The notes under the pieces are model-generated. The model was not told where the DNA came from, did no database searches, and saw nothing but the letters and a program-made list of their open reading frames with translations. A stretch of DNA of 49,603 bases from DASQFU01 sp035632955 (GTDB lineage: Bacteria; Eisenbacteria; RBG-16-71-46), in contig DASQFU010000053.1 in NCBI GenBank assembly GCA_035632955.1, positions 1 to 49,603 of the forward strand, given 5' to 3'. Positions 1 through 8,816 of this stretch are shown one piece after another. The position numbers and the translations under genes were made by a program. Position 1 is the first letter of the stretch; each line of letters starts with the position of its first letter.

Positions 1-1430
1 ATGACGCCGATTGCGATCGGCCCCGCCTGGCACCACGCCGCGGCGACCTACGACGGCACGACATGGAACCTCTACCTCGACGGCAACCTCGAGGCGACGC
101 TCGTGGTTGGCAAGCCACCGCAGCACCTGAGCATCCAGCACGCCGGCCTGGCCACGGCGCTCAACTCGACCGGGGCCGCCGCCGGATTCTTCCACGGCGT
201 GCTCGACGAGGCGCGCATCTGGGACGCGGCGCGCACGCAGACCCAGATCCAGACCACGATCAACACGCAGATCACTTCGGCGCAGCCCGGGCTGGTGGCG
301 CGCTGGGGACTCGACGAGGGGGCGGGCACCACCGTGTTCGGGAGCGCGGGCACGACGACCAACGGCGCCATCACCGGTCCGACCACGGCGTGGGCCTGGG
401 CCAACGCCGCGCCGTTCAACCTCGTGTTCGGACCGCCCAACGCGCCGAGCGGTCTGAGCGCGCTGGCCACGTCGCACGCCAGCATCCATCTCGCCTGGAT
501 CGACAACTCCACCAACGAGACCAGCTTCGAGCTCGAGCGCTCGACCACTGGGATCGGCGGCACCTACGCGCCGCTCGCCACCCTGCCCGCCGGCACCACC
601 GGCTACGACGACGCCGGGCTCGACGCGCTCACCGAGTACTGCTATCGCATCCGCGCGGTGAGCTCGGGAGGTCAGTCGGCCTACGACGGCCCGCAGTGCG
701 CGACCACGCCGGCCGAGACCAACAACGCGCTCGATCTGGGCGGCACCAACGCCTACGTCACCTTCGGACGCGCGCCGGGGCTCGGGGCCGCCGCGTTCAC
801 GCTTGAATGCTGGTTCCGACGAGATGGCGCAGGGGTCGGGACCAGCACCGGCGCCGGAGGCATTCCCGACGCAGTCCCGCTCGTCACCAAGGGGCGGGCT
901 CAGGCGGATGGCGGCATCGTGGACATGAACTACTTCCTCGGCATCCGAGCTTCCGACAGCGTACTGGTCGCCGACTTCGAGGAAGGTGCCGCAGGCGACT
1001 CCGTGGGTCTCAACCATCCAGTCGCGGGCACGACGCCGATCGCAATCGGCCCCGCTTGGCACCACGCCGCCGCGACCTACGACGGCAGCACCTGGCGGCT
1101 CTACCTCGACGGCTGTCTCGAGGCCGAGCTGGCCGTCGGACAGCCGCCGCAATCCCAGAGCATCCAGCACGCCGCGCTCGGCAGCGCCCTCGACACCTCC
1201 GGCGTGGCGGCTGGGTTCTTCGACGGCGCGCTCGACGAGGTGAGGATCTGGAACGTGGCGCGCACGCAGGCCGAGATCCAGGGCAGCCTCAACAGCGCCA
1301 TTACGACGACGCAGCCCGGGTTGATCGGCCGCTGGAGCCTCAACGAGACCGGCGGCACCGCCGTGTTCGCTTCGGCCGGCACGAGCGCGAACGGGGCGAT
1401 CGCCGGCAGTAACTGGACCCGCGATACGGG
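1..1430 (+). repeat. Internal tandem duplication of a LamG module
   Basis: Bases 1 to about 400 recur at 1030 to about 1430 (offset 1029 bases, 343 codons) with high nucleotide identity, most obvious at the codons for IGPAWHHAAATYDG and LYLDG. Between them lies an FN3 module. Synonymous differences between copies show a fairly recent duplication followed by drift. Confidence 0.8.
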
Positions 1431-2556
1431 CACGCCGTTCGCGCTCGACTTCATGCACGCCATTGCGGCCAGCGCCGGCGATCACGGGACGATCGCTCCG
1501 AATGGCGCGGTCGCGGTTGCATGCAACGGCGATCAGGCATTCACGATTACGCCCGATCAGGGCTACAGCATCGCGAGCCTCACCGTGGACGGCGGCGCGG
1601 TGCCGATCAGCGGCAGCTACGCTTTCACCAACGTCACGGCCGACCACACGATTGCCGCAGCGTTTGCCGACCTGACGGCGCCTACCGCGACGGTGCTCGC
1701 ACCCAACGGTGGCGAGACGTTGTTCATCGGCACGGATGCATCGCTCGAGTGGGACGCGGACGACACGGCTGGAATCGCCGGCGTGGACTTGCTGCTGTCA
1801 CGCTCGGGGACCGCAGGACCCTACGAGACGATTGCGACGGGGATCGCCAACACCGGATCGTATCTCTGGAACGTGACCGGGCCAGCGGTCACCGACGATG
1901 CGTTCCTGCGCGTGGTCGCGCACGACGTCGGTGCCAACACCGCGACCGATGAGAGCGATTTCCCCTTCACGATCGCCGATCCGCCGACCGGGACGCTGCT
2001 GGCGCTGTTCAATGCCGAAACCTGGTTGGACGGCATCCGAGTGCGCTGGGAGCTGGGTGACGCGCTCCGGGGGGCGCTGGTCGTGCTCGAGCGCGCCCAC
2101 GCAATCGACGGTCCGTGGGCTGGAGTGGAGGCCAAACCGCAATCGCAAGACGCACTGTTCGAGGTGATCGACCAGGCGGTCGTGGTCGGTGAGACCTATC
2201 ACTACCGTCTCCGCGTCACCACCGCGAGCGGCGCGACTCTGAGCTTCGGTCCATTGAGCGCGACCGCCGGCGTGCCCATTACCGAGTTCGAGTTCGCTCC
2301 CGTTGCGCCCAATCCAGCGCGCGAGGTGGCGCGCTTCGAGTTCGCGCTACCGAGTGAATCGCAGGTTCGGCTGGTCGTGCTCGATGTGCAGGGTCGTGAA
2401 GTCGCTGTGGTTGCCGCCGGCGCGTACCCGCCCGGCCGGTATCAGGTCACGTGGTCCGGCGCGACCGATATCGGCCGGGCGTCCGCGGGCGTGTATTTCG
2501 CGAGATGCAGAATGGGAGCGAGGACGTTGATGAGGCGGCTGGTGCTGGTGAATTGA
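1..2556 (+). CDS. LamG/FN3 multidomain surface protein with C-terminal sorting domain (5' partial)
   Basis: Probably a secreted or cell-surface carbohydrate or adhesion protein. Visible modules in order: a partial LamG/concanavalin-like domain (about residues 1-125), a fibronectin III module (148-238), a complete LamG domain (240-475), an InlB-type bacterial repeat (485-560), an Ig-like module starting LAPNGGETLF (565-660), a second FN3-like module (665-755), and a C-terminal FlgD-Ig/T9SS-like sorting domain (765-851, NPAREVARFEF to LVLVN). The gene is almost certainly cut at the window start: the first LamG copy begins in the middle of the fold, and the second copy has Thr where base 1 encodes Met. 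No signal peptide is visible for that reason. The export route through a type IX-like system is inferred from the C-terminal domain. The stop codon is TGA at 2554-2556. Confidence 0.85.
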   Translation: MTPIAIGPAWHHAAATYDGTTWNLYLDGNLEATLVVGKPPQHLSIQHAGLATALNSTGAAAGFFHGVLDEARIWDAARTQTQIQTTINTQITSAQPGLVARWGLDEGAGTTVFGSAGTTTNGAITGPTTAWAWANAAPFNLVFGPPNAPSGLSALATSHASIHLAWIDNSTNETSFELERSTTGIGGTYAPLATLPAGTTGYDDAGLDALTEYCYRIRAVSSGGQSAYDGPQCATTPAETNNALDLGGTNAYVTFGRAPGLGAAAFTLECWFRRDGAGVGTSTGAGGIPDAVPLVTKGRAQADGGIVDMNYFLGIRASDSVLVADFEEGAAGDSVGLNHPVAGTTPIAIGPAWHHAAATYDGSTWRLYLDGCLEAELAVGQPPQSQSIQHAALGSALDTSGVAAGFFDGALDEVRIWNVARTQAEIQGSLNSAITTTQPGLIGRWSLNETGGTAVFASAGTSANGAIAGSNWTRDTGTPFALDFMHAIAASAGDHGTIAPNGAVAVACNGDQAFTITPDQGYSIASLTVDGGAVPISGSYAFTNVTADHTIAAAFADLTAPTATVLAPNGGETLFIGTDASLEWDADDTAGIAGVDLLLSRSGTAGPYETIATGIANTGSYLWNVTGPAVTDDAFLRVVAHDVGANTATDESDFPFTIADPPTGTLLALFNAETWLDGIRVRWELGDALRGALVVLERAHAIDGPWAGVEAKPQSQDALFEVIDQAVVVGETYHYRLRVTTASGATLSFGPLSATAGVPITEFEFAPVAPNPAREVARFEFALPSESQVRLVVLDVQGREVAVVAAGAYPPGRYQVTWSGATDIGRASAGVYFARCRMGARTLMRRLVLVN

Positions 2557-2665
2557 GCTGATTGCATTGCTTGGCATCGCTCTGGACGACAAGGCGCGAA
2601 TACCGATGGCACACGGAGATGTCGCGCGTCAGACAAGCTCTCGGTCTTGAAGCCTGAGTGCGCGG

Positions 2666-4081
2666 CTACGAACCCATGTGCTTGAGCTCAGCCACGAGCT
2701 GGGTCATCGCCGCACGCGCGTCGGCGAACAGCATCATCGTCTTGGGCTGGTAGTAGAGCTCGTTGTCGATGCCCGCGAAGCCGGGGTTCAAGCTGCGCTT
2801 GACGATGATCACGTGGCGCGCCTTGTCGACGTCGAGAATCGGCATGCCGTAGATCGGGCTCTGCTTGTCGTGGCGCGCGGCCGGGTTCACGACGTCGTTC
2901 GCGCCGATCACGAGCGCCACGTCGACCTGCTCGAACTCGGGGTTGATCTGTTCCAGATCGTAGAGCTGAGGGTAGGGAACGTTGGCCTCGGCCAGTAGCA
3001 CGTTCATGTGGCCGGGCATGCGTCCCGCCACGGGATGGATGGCGTATTTTACGGTCGTGCCGTGGCGGCCGAGCAGATCGGCCAGCTCGCGTACGGCGTG
3101 CTGGGCTTGAGCAACCGCCATTCCGTAGCCGGGAACGATCACGAGCGAGTGGATGTTGGAGAGCAGCACCGCCGCGTCTTCGATGCTGATGTCGCGCACC
3201 GGTCGCGTTCCGCCGCGCGCGCGGTCGGCGGCCGGGGTGACGGACACGGCTCCGAACGCTCCGAACAAGACGTTGAGCAACGAGCGGTTCATCGCCTTGC
3301 ACATGAGCTGAGTCAGGATCGTTCCCGAGGCGCCGACCAGCGTTCCACTGATGATGAGCGCATTGTTCGTGAGCACGAACCCGGTGGCCGCGGCGGCCAG
3401 ACCGGTGAACGAGTTCAAGAGCGAGATCACGACCGGCATGTCGGCGCCGCCGATCGGAATCACCATCATGACGCCGAGCAATAGCGAGCCGGCCAGCAGT
3501 GCATACAGCGTCCACGGGCCGGTTCCCGCCAGCATGAGAAACGCCACCAGCGCGATGCCTGAGAACAACAGCAGGTTGAGCGTCTTTTGCAGCGGGTAGG
3601 TGACCGGCCGCTCCGAGACCAGGCCCTGGAGCTTGCCGAAGGCGATCAGGCTTCCCGAGAACGAAACCGACCCGATCAACGTGCCGAGCGCGATCGTCAC
3701 CGACGCCGTGCGGCTGAGCGCGGGCCCGGTCTCGCCTGCATGCAGGAACTCGGCGACCGAAACCAGCGCGGCCGCGCCGCCGCCGAGACCATTGAGAAGC
3801 GCGACGACCTGCGGTATGTCGGTCATCCGCACGACGCGGGCGCCGTAGGCCGCAATCACGGCGCTCACCAGCAGCGCACCGAGGATCAGGCCGTGGTTGC
3901 GGAGACCGGGGATCAGCAGGGTCGCGACCACCGCGAGGCCCATGCCGATCGCGGCGACGCCATTGCCCGACCGCGCGGTGGCCGGAGAGCTCAAGCGCTT
4001 GAGCCCGACGATGAAGCAGATGGCGGCCGCAAGGTAGGCGAGATGAATGATCGTCGGCAGACCGCCCGCGGCCGGTTCCAT
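2666..4081 (-). CDS. pntB: NAD(P) transhydrogenase beta subunit
   Basis: Membrane subunit of the proton-translocating transhydrogenase, which uses the proton-motive force to move hydride from NADH to NADP+. The 471-residue protein has the usual beta-subunit layout: about nine hydrophobic helices over the first 270 residues (domain II), then the cytoplasmic NADP(H)-binding domain III with VIVPGYGMAVAQAQ near residue 310, the VALVIGANDVVNPAA segment and the terminal KRSLNPGFAGIDNELYY signature. The ATG at 4081 overlaps the TGA of pntA2 by one base. A GTG three bases upstream (4084) is an alternative that would give a 4-base overlap. It is the last gene of the pntA1-pntA2-pntB operon. No clear terminator is seen in the 109 bases beyond it. 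Confidence 0.95.
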   Translation of the reverse strand: MEPAAGGLPTIIHLAYLAAAICFIVGLKRLSSPATARSGNGVAAIGMGLAVVATLLIPGLRNHGLILGALLVSAVIAAYGARVVRMTDIPQVVALLNGLGGGAAALVSVAEFLHAGETGPALSRTASVTIALGTLIGSVSFSGSLIAFGKLQGLVSERPVTYPLQKTLNLLLFSGIALVAFLMLAGTGPWTLYALLAGSLLLGVMMVIPIGGADMPVVISLLNSFTGLAAAATGFVLTNNALIISGTLVGASGTILTQLMCKAMNRSLLNVLFGAFGAVSVTPAADRARGGTRPVRDISIEDAAVLLSNIHSLVIVPGYGMAVAQAQHAVRELADLLGRHGTTVKYAIHPVAGRMPGHMNVLLAEANVPYPQLYDLEQINPEFEQVDVALVIGANDVVNPAARHDKQSPIYGMPILDVDKARHVIIVKRSLNPGFAGIDNELYYQPKTMMLFADARAAMTQLVAELKHMGS

Positions 4082-4377
4082 CACGCGCGGTCTTTCGGCT
4101 TCTTCCTGAACATCCCCAACATGCGATCGGTGACGACGAACCCGCCGGCGAAGTTCATGCCGCCGAAAACGACCGCCGCGAACCCCAACGCGGTTTCGAG
4201 CGGTCCGGTGGCGCTGCCGAGCACCAGGATGCCGCCGATCACGACGATGCCGTGAATGGCGTTGGTTCCCGACATGAGTGGGGTATGGAGAACGACCGGT
4301 ACCTTGGAGATGACTTCGAGGCCGAGAAACACGGCGAGTGCGAAGATCGTGACCTCGGCGAGCAGCGTGGGATTCAC
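4081..4377 (-). CDS. pntA2: NAD(P) transhydrogenase alpha subunit, membrane part
   Basis: Small 98-residue membrane subunit carrying the alpha-chain helices of domain II. Three hydrophobic stretches are visible: LLAEVTIFALAVFLGLEV, IHGIVVIGGILVLG and ALGFAAVVFGGMNFAGGFVV. It ends in a basic tail (MFRKKPKDRA). The start is a GTG at 4377 that overlaps the pntA1 stop by 4 bases (GTGA). A longer reading of this frame exists upstream but is antisense-type shadow sequence overlapping pntA1. In E. coli this segment is fused to the NAD domain; the split arrangement seen here is the Rhodospirillum-type PntAA/PntAB/PntB organisation. It should assemble with the products of both neighbours in the cytoplasmic membrane. 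Confidence 0.92.
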   Translation of the reverse strand: MNPTLLAEVTIFALAVFLGLEVISKVPVVLHTPLMSGTNAIHGIVVIGGILVLGSATGPLETALGFAAVVFGGMNFAGGFVVTDRMLGMFRKKPKDRA

Positions 4378-5573
4378 GTGGCCTGACCCGCCGTCGCCTC
4401 GAGCGGCCGGCCCTCGTGGGTGACGCACGAGCCGCGCGTGACCTCGTCGTCGAAATCGAGATGAAGCTGACCGTCGTGTACGAGGTGGAGGAGCAACGCC
4501 GCGATGTTGCGCGAGTACATGGCGCTTGCGTGTACGGGCATCTCGGTCACGAGATCCAGGGGACCGAGAACGGCGACGCCGTGCGCGACCGTCCTCTCGC
4601 CGGGCTTGGTGAGCGCACAGTTCCCGCCCTCCTCGGCCGCGAGGTCCACGATCACCGAGCCTGGGCGCATGCGCTGGACCATCTCCTCGGTGATCAGCCG
4701 TGGCGCCGGCCGGCCGGGAATCATCGCGGTCGTGATCACGACGTCGGCGGTGGCGACGTGACGCGCGAGTAGATCGCGCTCGCGCTGGTGAAATTCTTCC
4801 GACTGCTCTTTGGCGTAGCCGCCGGCGCCGACCGCACTCTCGCTCGTCAGCTCGACGCTCACGAACGTTGCGCCGAGGCTTTGCACTTCCTCTCGCACCG
4901 CCGGGCGCACGTCGAACGCCTCGACCACCGCACCCAGGCGGCGCGCCGTGGCAATCGCTTGCAAGCCGGCGACGCCGGCGCCGAGCACGAACACCTTGGC
5001 GGGCGGGATCGTGCCGGCCGCGGTCATGAACAGCGGGAAGAACTTGCCGAGGGAAACGGCCCCCAGTAACACCGCCTTGTAACCCGCGACCGTGCTCATC
5101 GACGACAGCGCGTCCATCTTCTGCGCGCGCGAGATGCGTGGAACCTGATCCATGCTGAAGGCCGTGATTCGGCGCGCCTCGAGCTTTGCGAGCAGACCCG
5201 GATGCCGAGAGGGACGGAGGAAGCCGATCAGCGCTGCGCCCTCTCGCATCGCGTCGACCTGGTGGACGCCCAGCCGCTCGTCGATTCGCGGCGCACGGAC
5301 GCACAGCACGACGTCGGCTTCGGCCCATACGTCACGCGACCCGGGGGCGATGGCCGCGCCCGCCTCGCGGTACGCGTCGTCGGAGTGCGTTGCCGCCGCG
5401 CCGGCGCCGGGCTCGACCAACACGTCGAGACCCGACTTCTTCAGTCGGGCCACGGTCTCGGGAACCAGGGCGACGCGGGTTTCACGCGGCGCAATTTCTC
5501 GCGGAACGCCAATGCGCACGGCCGGGTACAGTACTGAGAACGATCGTGGCCGCGCAACCGCACTCGATCCCAT
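4374..5573 (-). CDS. pntA1: NAD(P) transhydrogenase alpha subunit, NAD-binding part
   Basis: Soluble NAD(H)-binding domain I of the transhydrogenase, related to alanine dehydrogenase. Family signatures are clear: IGVPREIAPRETRVALVP at the N-terminus, MDQVPRISRAQKMDALSS, the Rossmann motif VFVLGAGVAGLQAIATARRL, the mobile-loop region GGYAKEQSEEFHQRE, and ITTAMIPGRPAPRLIT. From the ATG at 5573 the protein is 399 residues. A GTG at 5519 would give 381 residues starting VRIGVPREI, closer to the usual length, but neither start has a convincing Shine-Dalgarno sequence. It overlaps pntA2 by 4 bases. It is divergent from icd, and the start-to-start gap of 54 bases (or 108) must hold both promoters. 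Confidence 0.92.
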   Translation of the reverse strand: MGSSAVARPRSFSVLYPAVRIGVPREIAPRETRVALVPETVARLKKSGLDVLVEPGAGAAATHSDDAYREAGAAIAPGSRDVWAEADVVLCVRAPRIDERLGVHQVDAMREGAALIGFLRPSRHPGLLAKLEARRITAFSMDQVPRISRAQKMDALSSMSTVAGYKAVLLGAVSLGKFFPLFMTAAGTIPPAKVFVLGAGVAGLQAIATARRLGAVVEAFDVRPAVREEVQSLGATFVSVELTSESAVGAGGYAKEQSEEFHQRERDLLARHVATADVVITTAMIPGRPAPRLITEEMVQRMRPGSVIVDLAAEEGGNCALTKPGERTVAHGVAVLGPLDLVTEMPVHASAMYSRNIAALLLHLVHDGQLHLDFDDEVTRGSCVTHEGRPLEATAGQAT

Positions 5574-5627
5574 CGCCTCGATTCTGCTACCGTTTCCGGC
5601 CCCGCATCCATCCGTCAGGAGGAAACG
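5574..5627. promoter_or_regulatory. Shared divergent promoter region of pntA1 and icd
   Basis: This short gap separates the two outward-facing NADPH-generating genes. The icd side has an excellent ribosome binding site (AGGAGG at 5617-5622, 5 bases before ATG). No consensus -35/-10 pair stands out on either strand. If pntA1 starts at GTG 5519, the regulatory region extends to 5520. Confidence 0.4.
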
Positions 5628-6881
5628 ATGGGCAGTGCGATCACCCCCGGCCATTCCCGTGTCGTGATGAAGAACCCGATCGTCGAGATGGACGGCGACG
5701 AGATGACGCGGGTGATCTGGGCCATGGTGAAGGAGCAACTCCTCGAGCCCTTCATCGAGCTCGCGCTCGAGCCCTACGACCTGCACCTTCCGGAGCGCGA
5801 CCGCACCGACGACGTGGTTACCACCCAGGCGGCCGAGGCCATCCAACGCCACCGGGTCGGCGTCAAATGCGCCACGATCACGCCCGATGCGGCACGGGTG
5901 AAGGAATACAACCTCAAGAAGGCGTGGCCGAGCCCGAACGGAACCATCCGCGCGATTCTCGATGGCACCGTGTTCCGGAAGCCGATCGTGATTCGCACCG
6001 TGCCGCCGATGGTGCGTTCGTGGAAGAAGCCGATCGTGATCGGCCGCCACGCCTACGGCGACGTCTATCGCGACGTCGAGATGAAGATTCCCGGTCCCGG
6101 GCGCGTGGCGATGACCTATTGGCCGAGCGATGGCGGCACGGGCGACACCGTGCTCGTGCACGAGTTCCGCGGCGCCGGCGTCGTCAAAGGCGAGCACAAC
6201 ACCGAGAAATCGATCCGCTCGTTCGCGCGCGCTTGCATCGAGTACGCCTTGAGCGAGCGCCTGCCGGAAATGTGGTTCGCCGCCAAGGACACCATCAGCA
6301 AGACGTATCACGCTGCGTTCAAGGACATCTTCGCCGAGGAGGTCCAGGCGCGCCGGGCCGACCTCGATCGATCCGGCGTCGCGTACCAGTACCTGTTGAT
6401 CGACGACGCGGTCGCGCGCGTCATGCGACATCCGGGTGGCTTCCTCTGGGCCTGTCGCAACTACGACGGCGACTTGATGAGCGACATGCTGGCATCGGGG
6501 TTCGGGAGTCTCGGTCTCATGACCTCGGTGCTCGTGTCTCCCGATGGAAACTTCGAGTTCGAAGCGGCTCACGGCACGGTGCAGCGGCACTACTACCAGC
6601 ACCTCAAAGGCGAGCCGACGTCGACCAACTCCACGGCCACGATCTTCGCCTGGACCGGCGCGCTCGCGAAACGCGGCGAGCTCGACGGCACTCAGGATCT
6701 GGTCGCATTCGCACATCGGCTCGAGCGAGCCGTGATCGAGACCATCGAAGAGGGCATCATGACGAAGGATCTGGCGGCGATCGCGGAGCCGCGTCCGGCC
6801 GGCCACGTGACGACCGAAGGCTTCATCATGGCAATCGCCGAGCGACTGCATGCCAACGTGGGGGCGGGTGCGGAGACGTAA
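5628..6881 (+). CDS. icd: NADP-dependent isocitrate dehydrogenase
   Basis: Converts isocitrate to 2-oxoglutarate and CO2 with reduction of NADP+ in the TCA cycle. The 417-residue length and sequence match the eukaryote-like homodimeric IDH class rather than the E. coli type. Signatures include NPIVEMDGDEMTRVIW, the substrate loop KKAWPSPNGTIRAIL, the motif DGTVFRKPI, the metal-binding aspartates around LLIDDAVARVMRHPGGFLWACRNYDGD, the GSLGLMTSVLVSPDG segment, and the NADP-binding EAAHGTVQRHY with downstream NSTATIFAW. The ATG at 5628 has AGGAGG five bases upstream. Its neighbour is the divergent transhydrogenase operon, and both make NADPH. Confidence 0.95.
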   Translation: MGSAITPGHSRVVMKNPIVEMDGDEMTRVIWAMVKEQLLEPFIELALEPYDLHLPERDRTDDVVTTQAAEAIQRHRVGVKCATITPDAARVKEYNLKKAWPSPNGTIRAILDGTVFRKPIVIRTVPPMVRSWKKPIVIGRHAYGDVYRDVEMKIPGPGRVAMTYWPSDGGTGDTVLVHEFRGAGVVKGEHNTEKSIRSFARACIEYALSERLPEMWFAAKDTISKTYHAAFKDIFAEEVQARRADLDRSGVAYQYLLIDDAVARVMRHPGGFLWACRNYDGDLMSDMLASGFGSLGLMTSVLVSPDGNFEFEAAHGTVQRHYYQHLKGEPTSTNSTATIFAWTGALAKRGELDGTQDLVAFAHRLERAVIETIEEGIMTKDLAAIAEPRPAGHVTTEGFIMAIAERLHANVGAGAET

Positions 6882-6960
6882 CCATGGGTCGGCCGACCGC
6901 AGAGCTGCGGCGAAGGGATCGGCGCCCGGTCACGGAAACGACAGGGAGGAGGATAGGCCA

Positions 6961-7767
6961 ATGACCTCGCGGGCAGCTCAATTCGTCGGGTCGATTCCAG
7001 AGCACTACCATCAGCATCTCGTGCCCGCGGTCTTCGAACCCTATGCGGACGACCTCGGCGCGCGGCTTCGAGTGGCGCCCGGGGACGTGGTGTTGGAAGT
7101 GGCTTGCGGAACGGGCGTTCTCACGCGGCTCCTGGTTCCGCGCCTGCAGGGCGCACGGCTGGTCGCGACCGATCTCAACGAGAACATGATCGAGGTGGCC
7201 CGGCGTATCGTCGGCGATAATCCGCACCTCACCTGGCGCGTGGCCGACGGCACCGCGTTGCCGTTCGACGAGGCCATGTTCGAAGCGGTGGTGTGCCAGT
7301 TCGGCGTGATGTTCTATCCCGACAAGCTGCAGGGGATGCGCGAAGCGAGGCGGGTCCTGCGTCCGAAGGGAGCCTTCCTGTTCAACGTGTGGGACGACTT
7401 CAGTCGGAACGCTTTCGGTCGCATCGCGCACGAGACCATCACCCGTCTCTTCCCGGTCGACCCACCCAAGTTCTATCTCACGCCGTTCGGGTTCAACGAC
7501 CAGAGCGCGATCCGCGGACTGCTGTCCGACGCGGGCTTTCGTGACGTGAAGATCGAGCAAGTCGTCAAAGACCTCCTGAGTCCCAGCGCGCGCGACCTGG
7601 CCGCCGGGGTCGTGCGCGGCAACCCCGTGTACATCGACATCATGGATCGCGCCACGATCGAACCGGCCGAAGTCGAGGAGGCGGTCGCTTCCGCACTGGC
7701 GCGTGAGGGGGGTGAGGCACCGTTTCGCTCGACGATGAGTGCGCTGGTGGTTCGCGCCGAAGCGTAG
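6961..7767 (+). CDS. Class I SAM-dependent methyltransferase
   Basis: Cytoplasmic 268-residue methyltransferase of the UbiE/Methyltransf_11 type. The SAM-binding motif I is VVLEVACGTGVLTRLL (about residues 45-60), the acidic residue of motif II is in LVATDLNENMIEVARR, and motif III/IV is VADGTALPFDEAMFEAVVCQFGVMF-like. The post-motif is EARRVLRPKGAFLFNVWD. The C-terminal 100 residues form a variable cap. The substrate cannot be read from sequence. The ATG at 6961 is preceded by a strong GGGAGGAGG; in-frame ATGs further upstream lie inside or just after icd and lack this site. It lies 79 bases after icd and may be co-transcribed with it. Confidence 0.88.
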   Translation: MTSRAAQFVGSIPEHYHQHLVPAVFEPYADDLGARLRVAPGDVVLEVACGTGVLTRLLVPRLQGARLVATDLNENMIEVARRIVGDNPHLTWRVADGTALPFDEAMFEAVVCQFGVMFYPDKLQGMREARRVLRPKGAFLFNVWDDFSRNAFGRIAHETITRLFPVDPPKFYLTPFGFNDQSAIRGLLSDAGFRDVKIEQVVKDLLSPSARDLAAGVVRGNPVYIDIMDRATIEPAEVEEAVASALAREGGEAPFRSTMSALVVRAEA

Positions 7768-7820
7768 CTCGCCACCGCGCCCGGACGATGGATTCCCTCG
7801 ACGCCAGCCAGGAGCGAACC

Positions 7821-8681
7821 ATGCGTGCAGCGAAGCGCGCTTCATTCCTCGCGGTCTGGATTCTCGCGATCGCGTTCCATTCGGGCTGTGCCCAAAACGA
7901 CGCCAAGGATGAGAGCCGACCCATGACCGGTCCAATCGCCGGTCCCGCGGGTCGCCTGCAGGTCGACGACGGTGGCGAAGGCGGCGTGCCCGTCGTGTTC
8001 GCGCACTCCTTCGCCGGAAGTGGCAAGCATTGGTCGGCGCAGCTCGAGCATTTGCGTTCGACACGTCGAGCGATCGCGCTCGATCTGCGCGGGCATGGGG
8101 AGTCCGAAGCGCCTCCCACCGGTGCCTATGCGGTGGATTCTCTGGCGGCCGACATCGCCGCCGTGGTGGAGGGGCTGGGCCTTGATCGCTTCGTCCTGGT
8201 CGGGCACAGCATGGGGGGTTCCGCCGCGGTCGCGTATGCCGGCGCGCACCCGGATCGCGTCGCTGGACTCGTCCTGGTGGGAACCCCCGGCAAGACGCCA
8301 CTGGAACAATCCACGCAGATCCTGGCCTCGCTGCAAGCGGACTACGACAGCGTCGCGGGAAAATACTGGAACTCGCTGCTGACCGGCGCCCGCCCGGACG
8401 TCGAGGCCCAGGTCCGGAGCGAAATGCAGAGCGTGCCGCGCGCCGCGTCGCTGGCGATGATCGGGGCGCTGTTCGCCTTCGACCCTCTGCCATCGTTGCG
8501 CGCGTATCCGGGCCCCAAGCTGCTCGTGGACACGGCGCACGACGAATCGCCGGGAGGGCTGCACCACCTGGCCCCCGAGGTTCCGCGCCAGGTCATCGCG
8601 GGCACGAGCCATTGGCCGCAAATGGACAAGCCCGAAGAGTTCAATCGAATCCTGGACGAGGTCCTCGCGACCGTGAAGTGA
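7821..8681 (+). CDS. Alpha/beta hydrolase with lipoprotein-type signal
   Basis: A 286-residue alpha/beta hydrolase fold enzyme probably anchored as a lipoprotein: the start is a basic n-region (MRAAKRAS), a hydrophobic core and the lipobox-like FHSGC. The hydrolase core shows the oxyanion segment PVVFAHSFAGSGKHW, the strand IALDLRGHGES, the nucleophile elbow VGHSMGGSAAVA (Ser nucleophile), an acid near LLVDTAHDE, and a late catalytic His in AGTSHWPQMDKP. The substrate is unknown; esterase, haloperoxidase-like or lactonase roles are possible. The start at 7821 has CCAGGAG just upstream; a longer reading from 7788 would put 11 polar residues before the signal peptide and is less likely. Confidence 0.85.
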   Translation: MRAAKRASFLAVWILAIAFHSGCAQNDAKDESRPMTGPIAGPAGRLQVDDGGEGGVPVVFAHSFAGSGKHWSAQLEHLRSTRRAIALDLRGHGESEAPPTGAYAVDSLAADIAAVVEGLGLDRFVLVGHSMGGSAAVAYAGAHPDRVAGLVLVGTPGKTPLEQSTQILASLQADYDSVAGKYWNSLLTGARPDVEAQVRSEMQSVPRAASLAMIGALFAFDPLPSLRAYPGPKLLVDTAHDESPGGLHHLAPEVPRQVIAGTSHWPQMDKPEEFNRILDEVLATVK

Positions 8682-8816
8682 CGGACGGGGCACGAATAGC
8701 GGCTCCCCGCAGCGCGGCTTGACGAGGGTTTTGCTTGTTTCGACGGTCGCCTATTCTAAACTCGATGCGCTCTTGAACCCGGCGCCATCCCACCTCTTCC
8801 TGGGGCATACCGTCCG

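Noticed and set aside
1..3. ATG at base 1 as the true start of the surface protein
   Set aside because: The duplicate copy has Thr at this codon and much of the LamG fold lies before it; the gene begins outside the window.
5574..6851. Long upstream extension of the pntA1 frame
   Set aside because: It runs antisense through icd and lacks transhydrogenase similarity; the family fold starts near 5519-5573.
5186..6964. A 592-residue open frame overlapping pntA1 and icd
   Set aside because: Out of frame with the well-supported icd and transhydrogenase genes, Arg-rich with no domain; a shadow.
8719..8757. TTGACG and TATTCT as a promoter
   Set aside because: The spacing is 27 bases, far outside the sigma-70 range.
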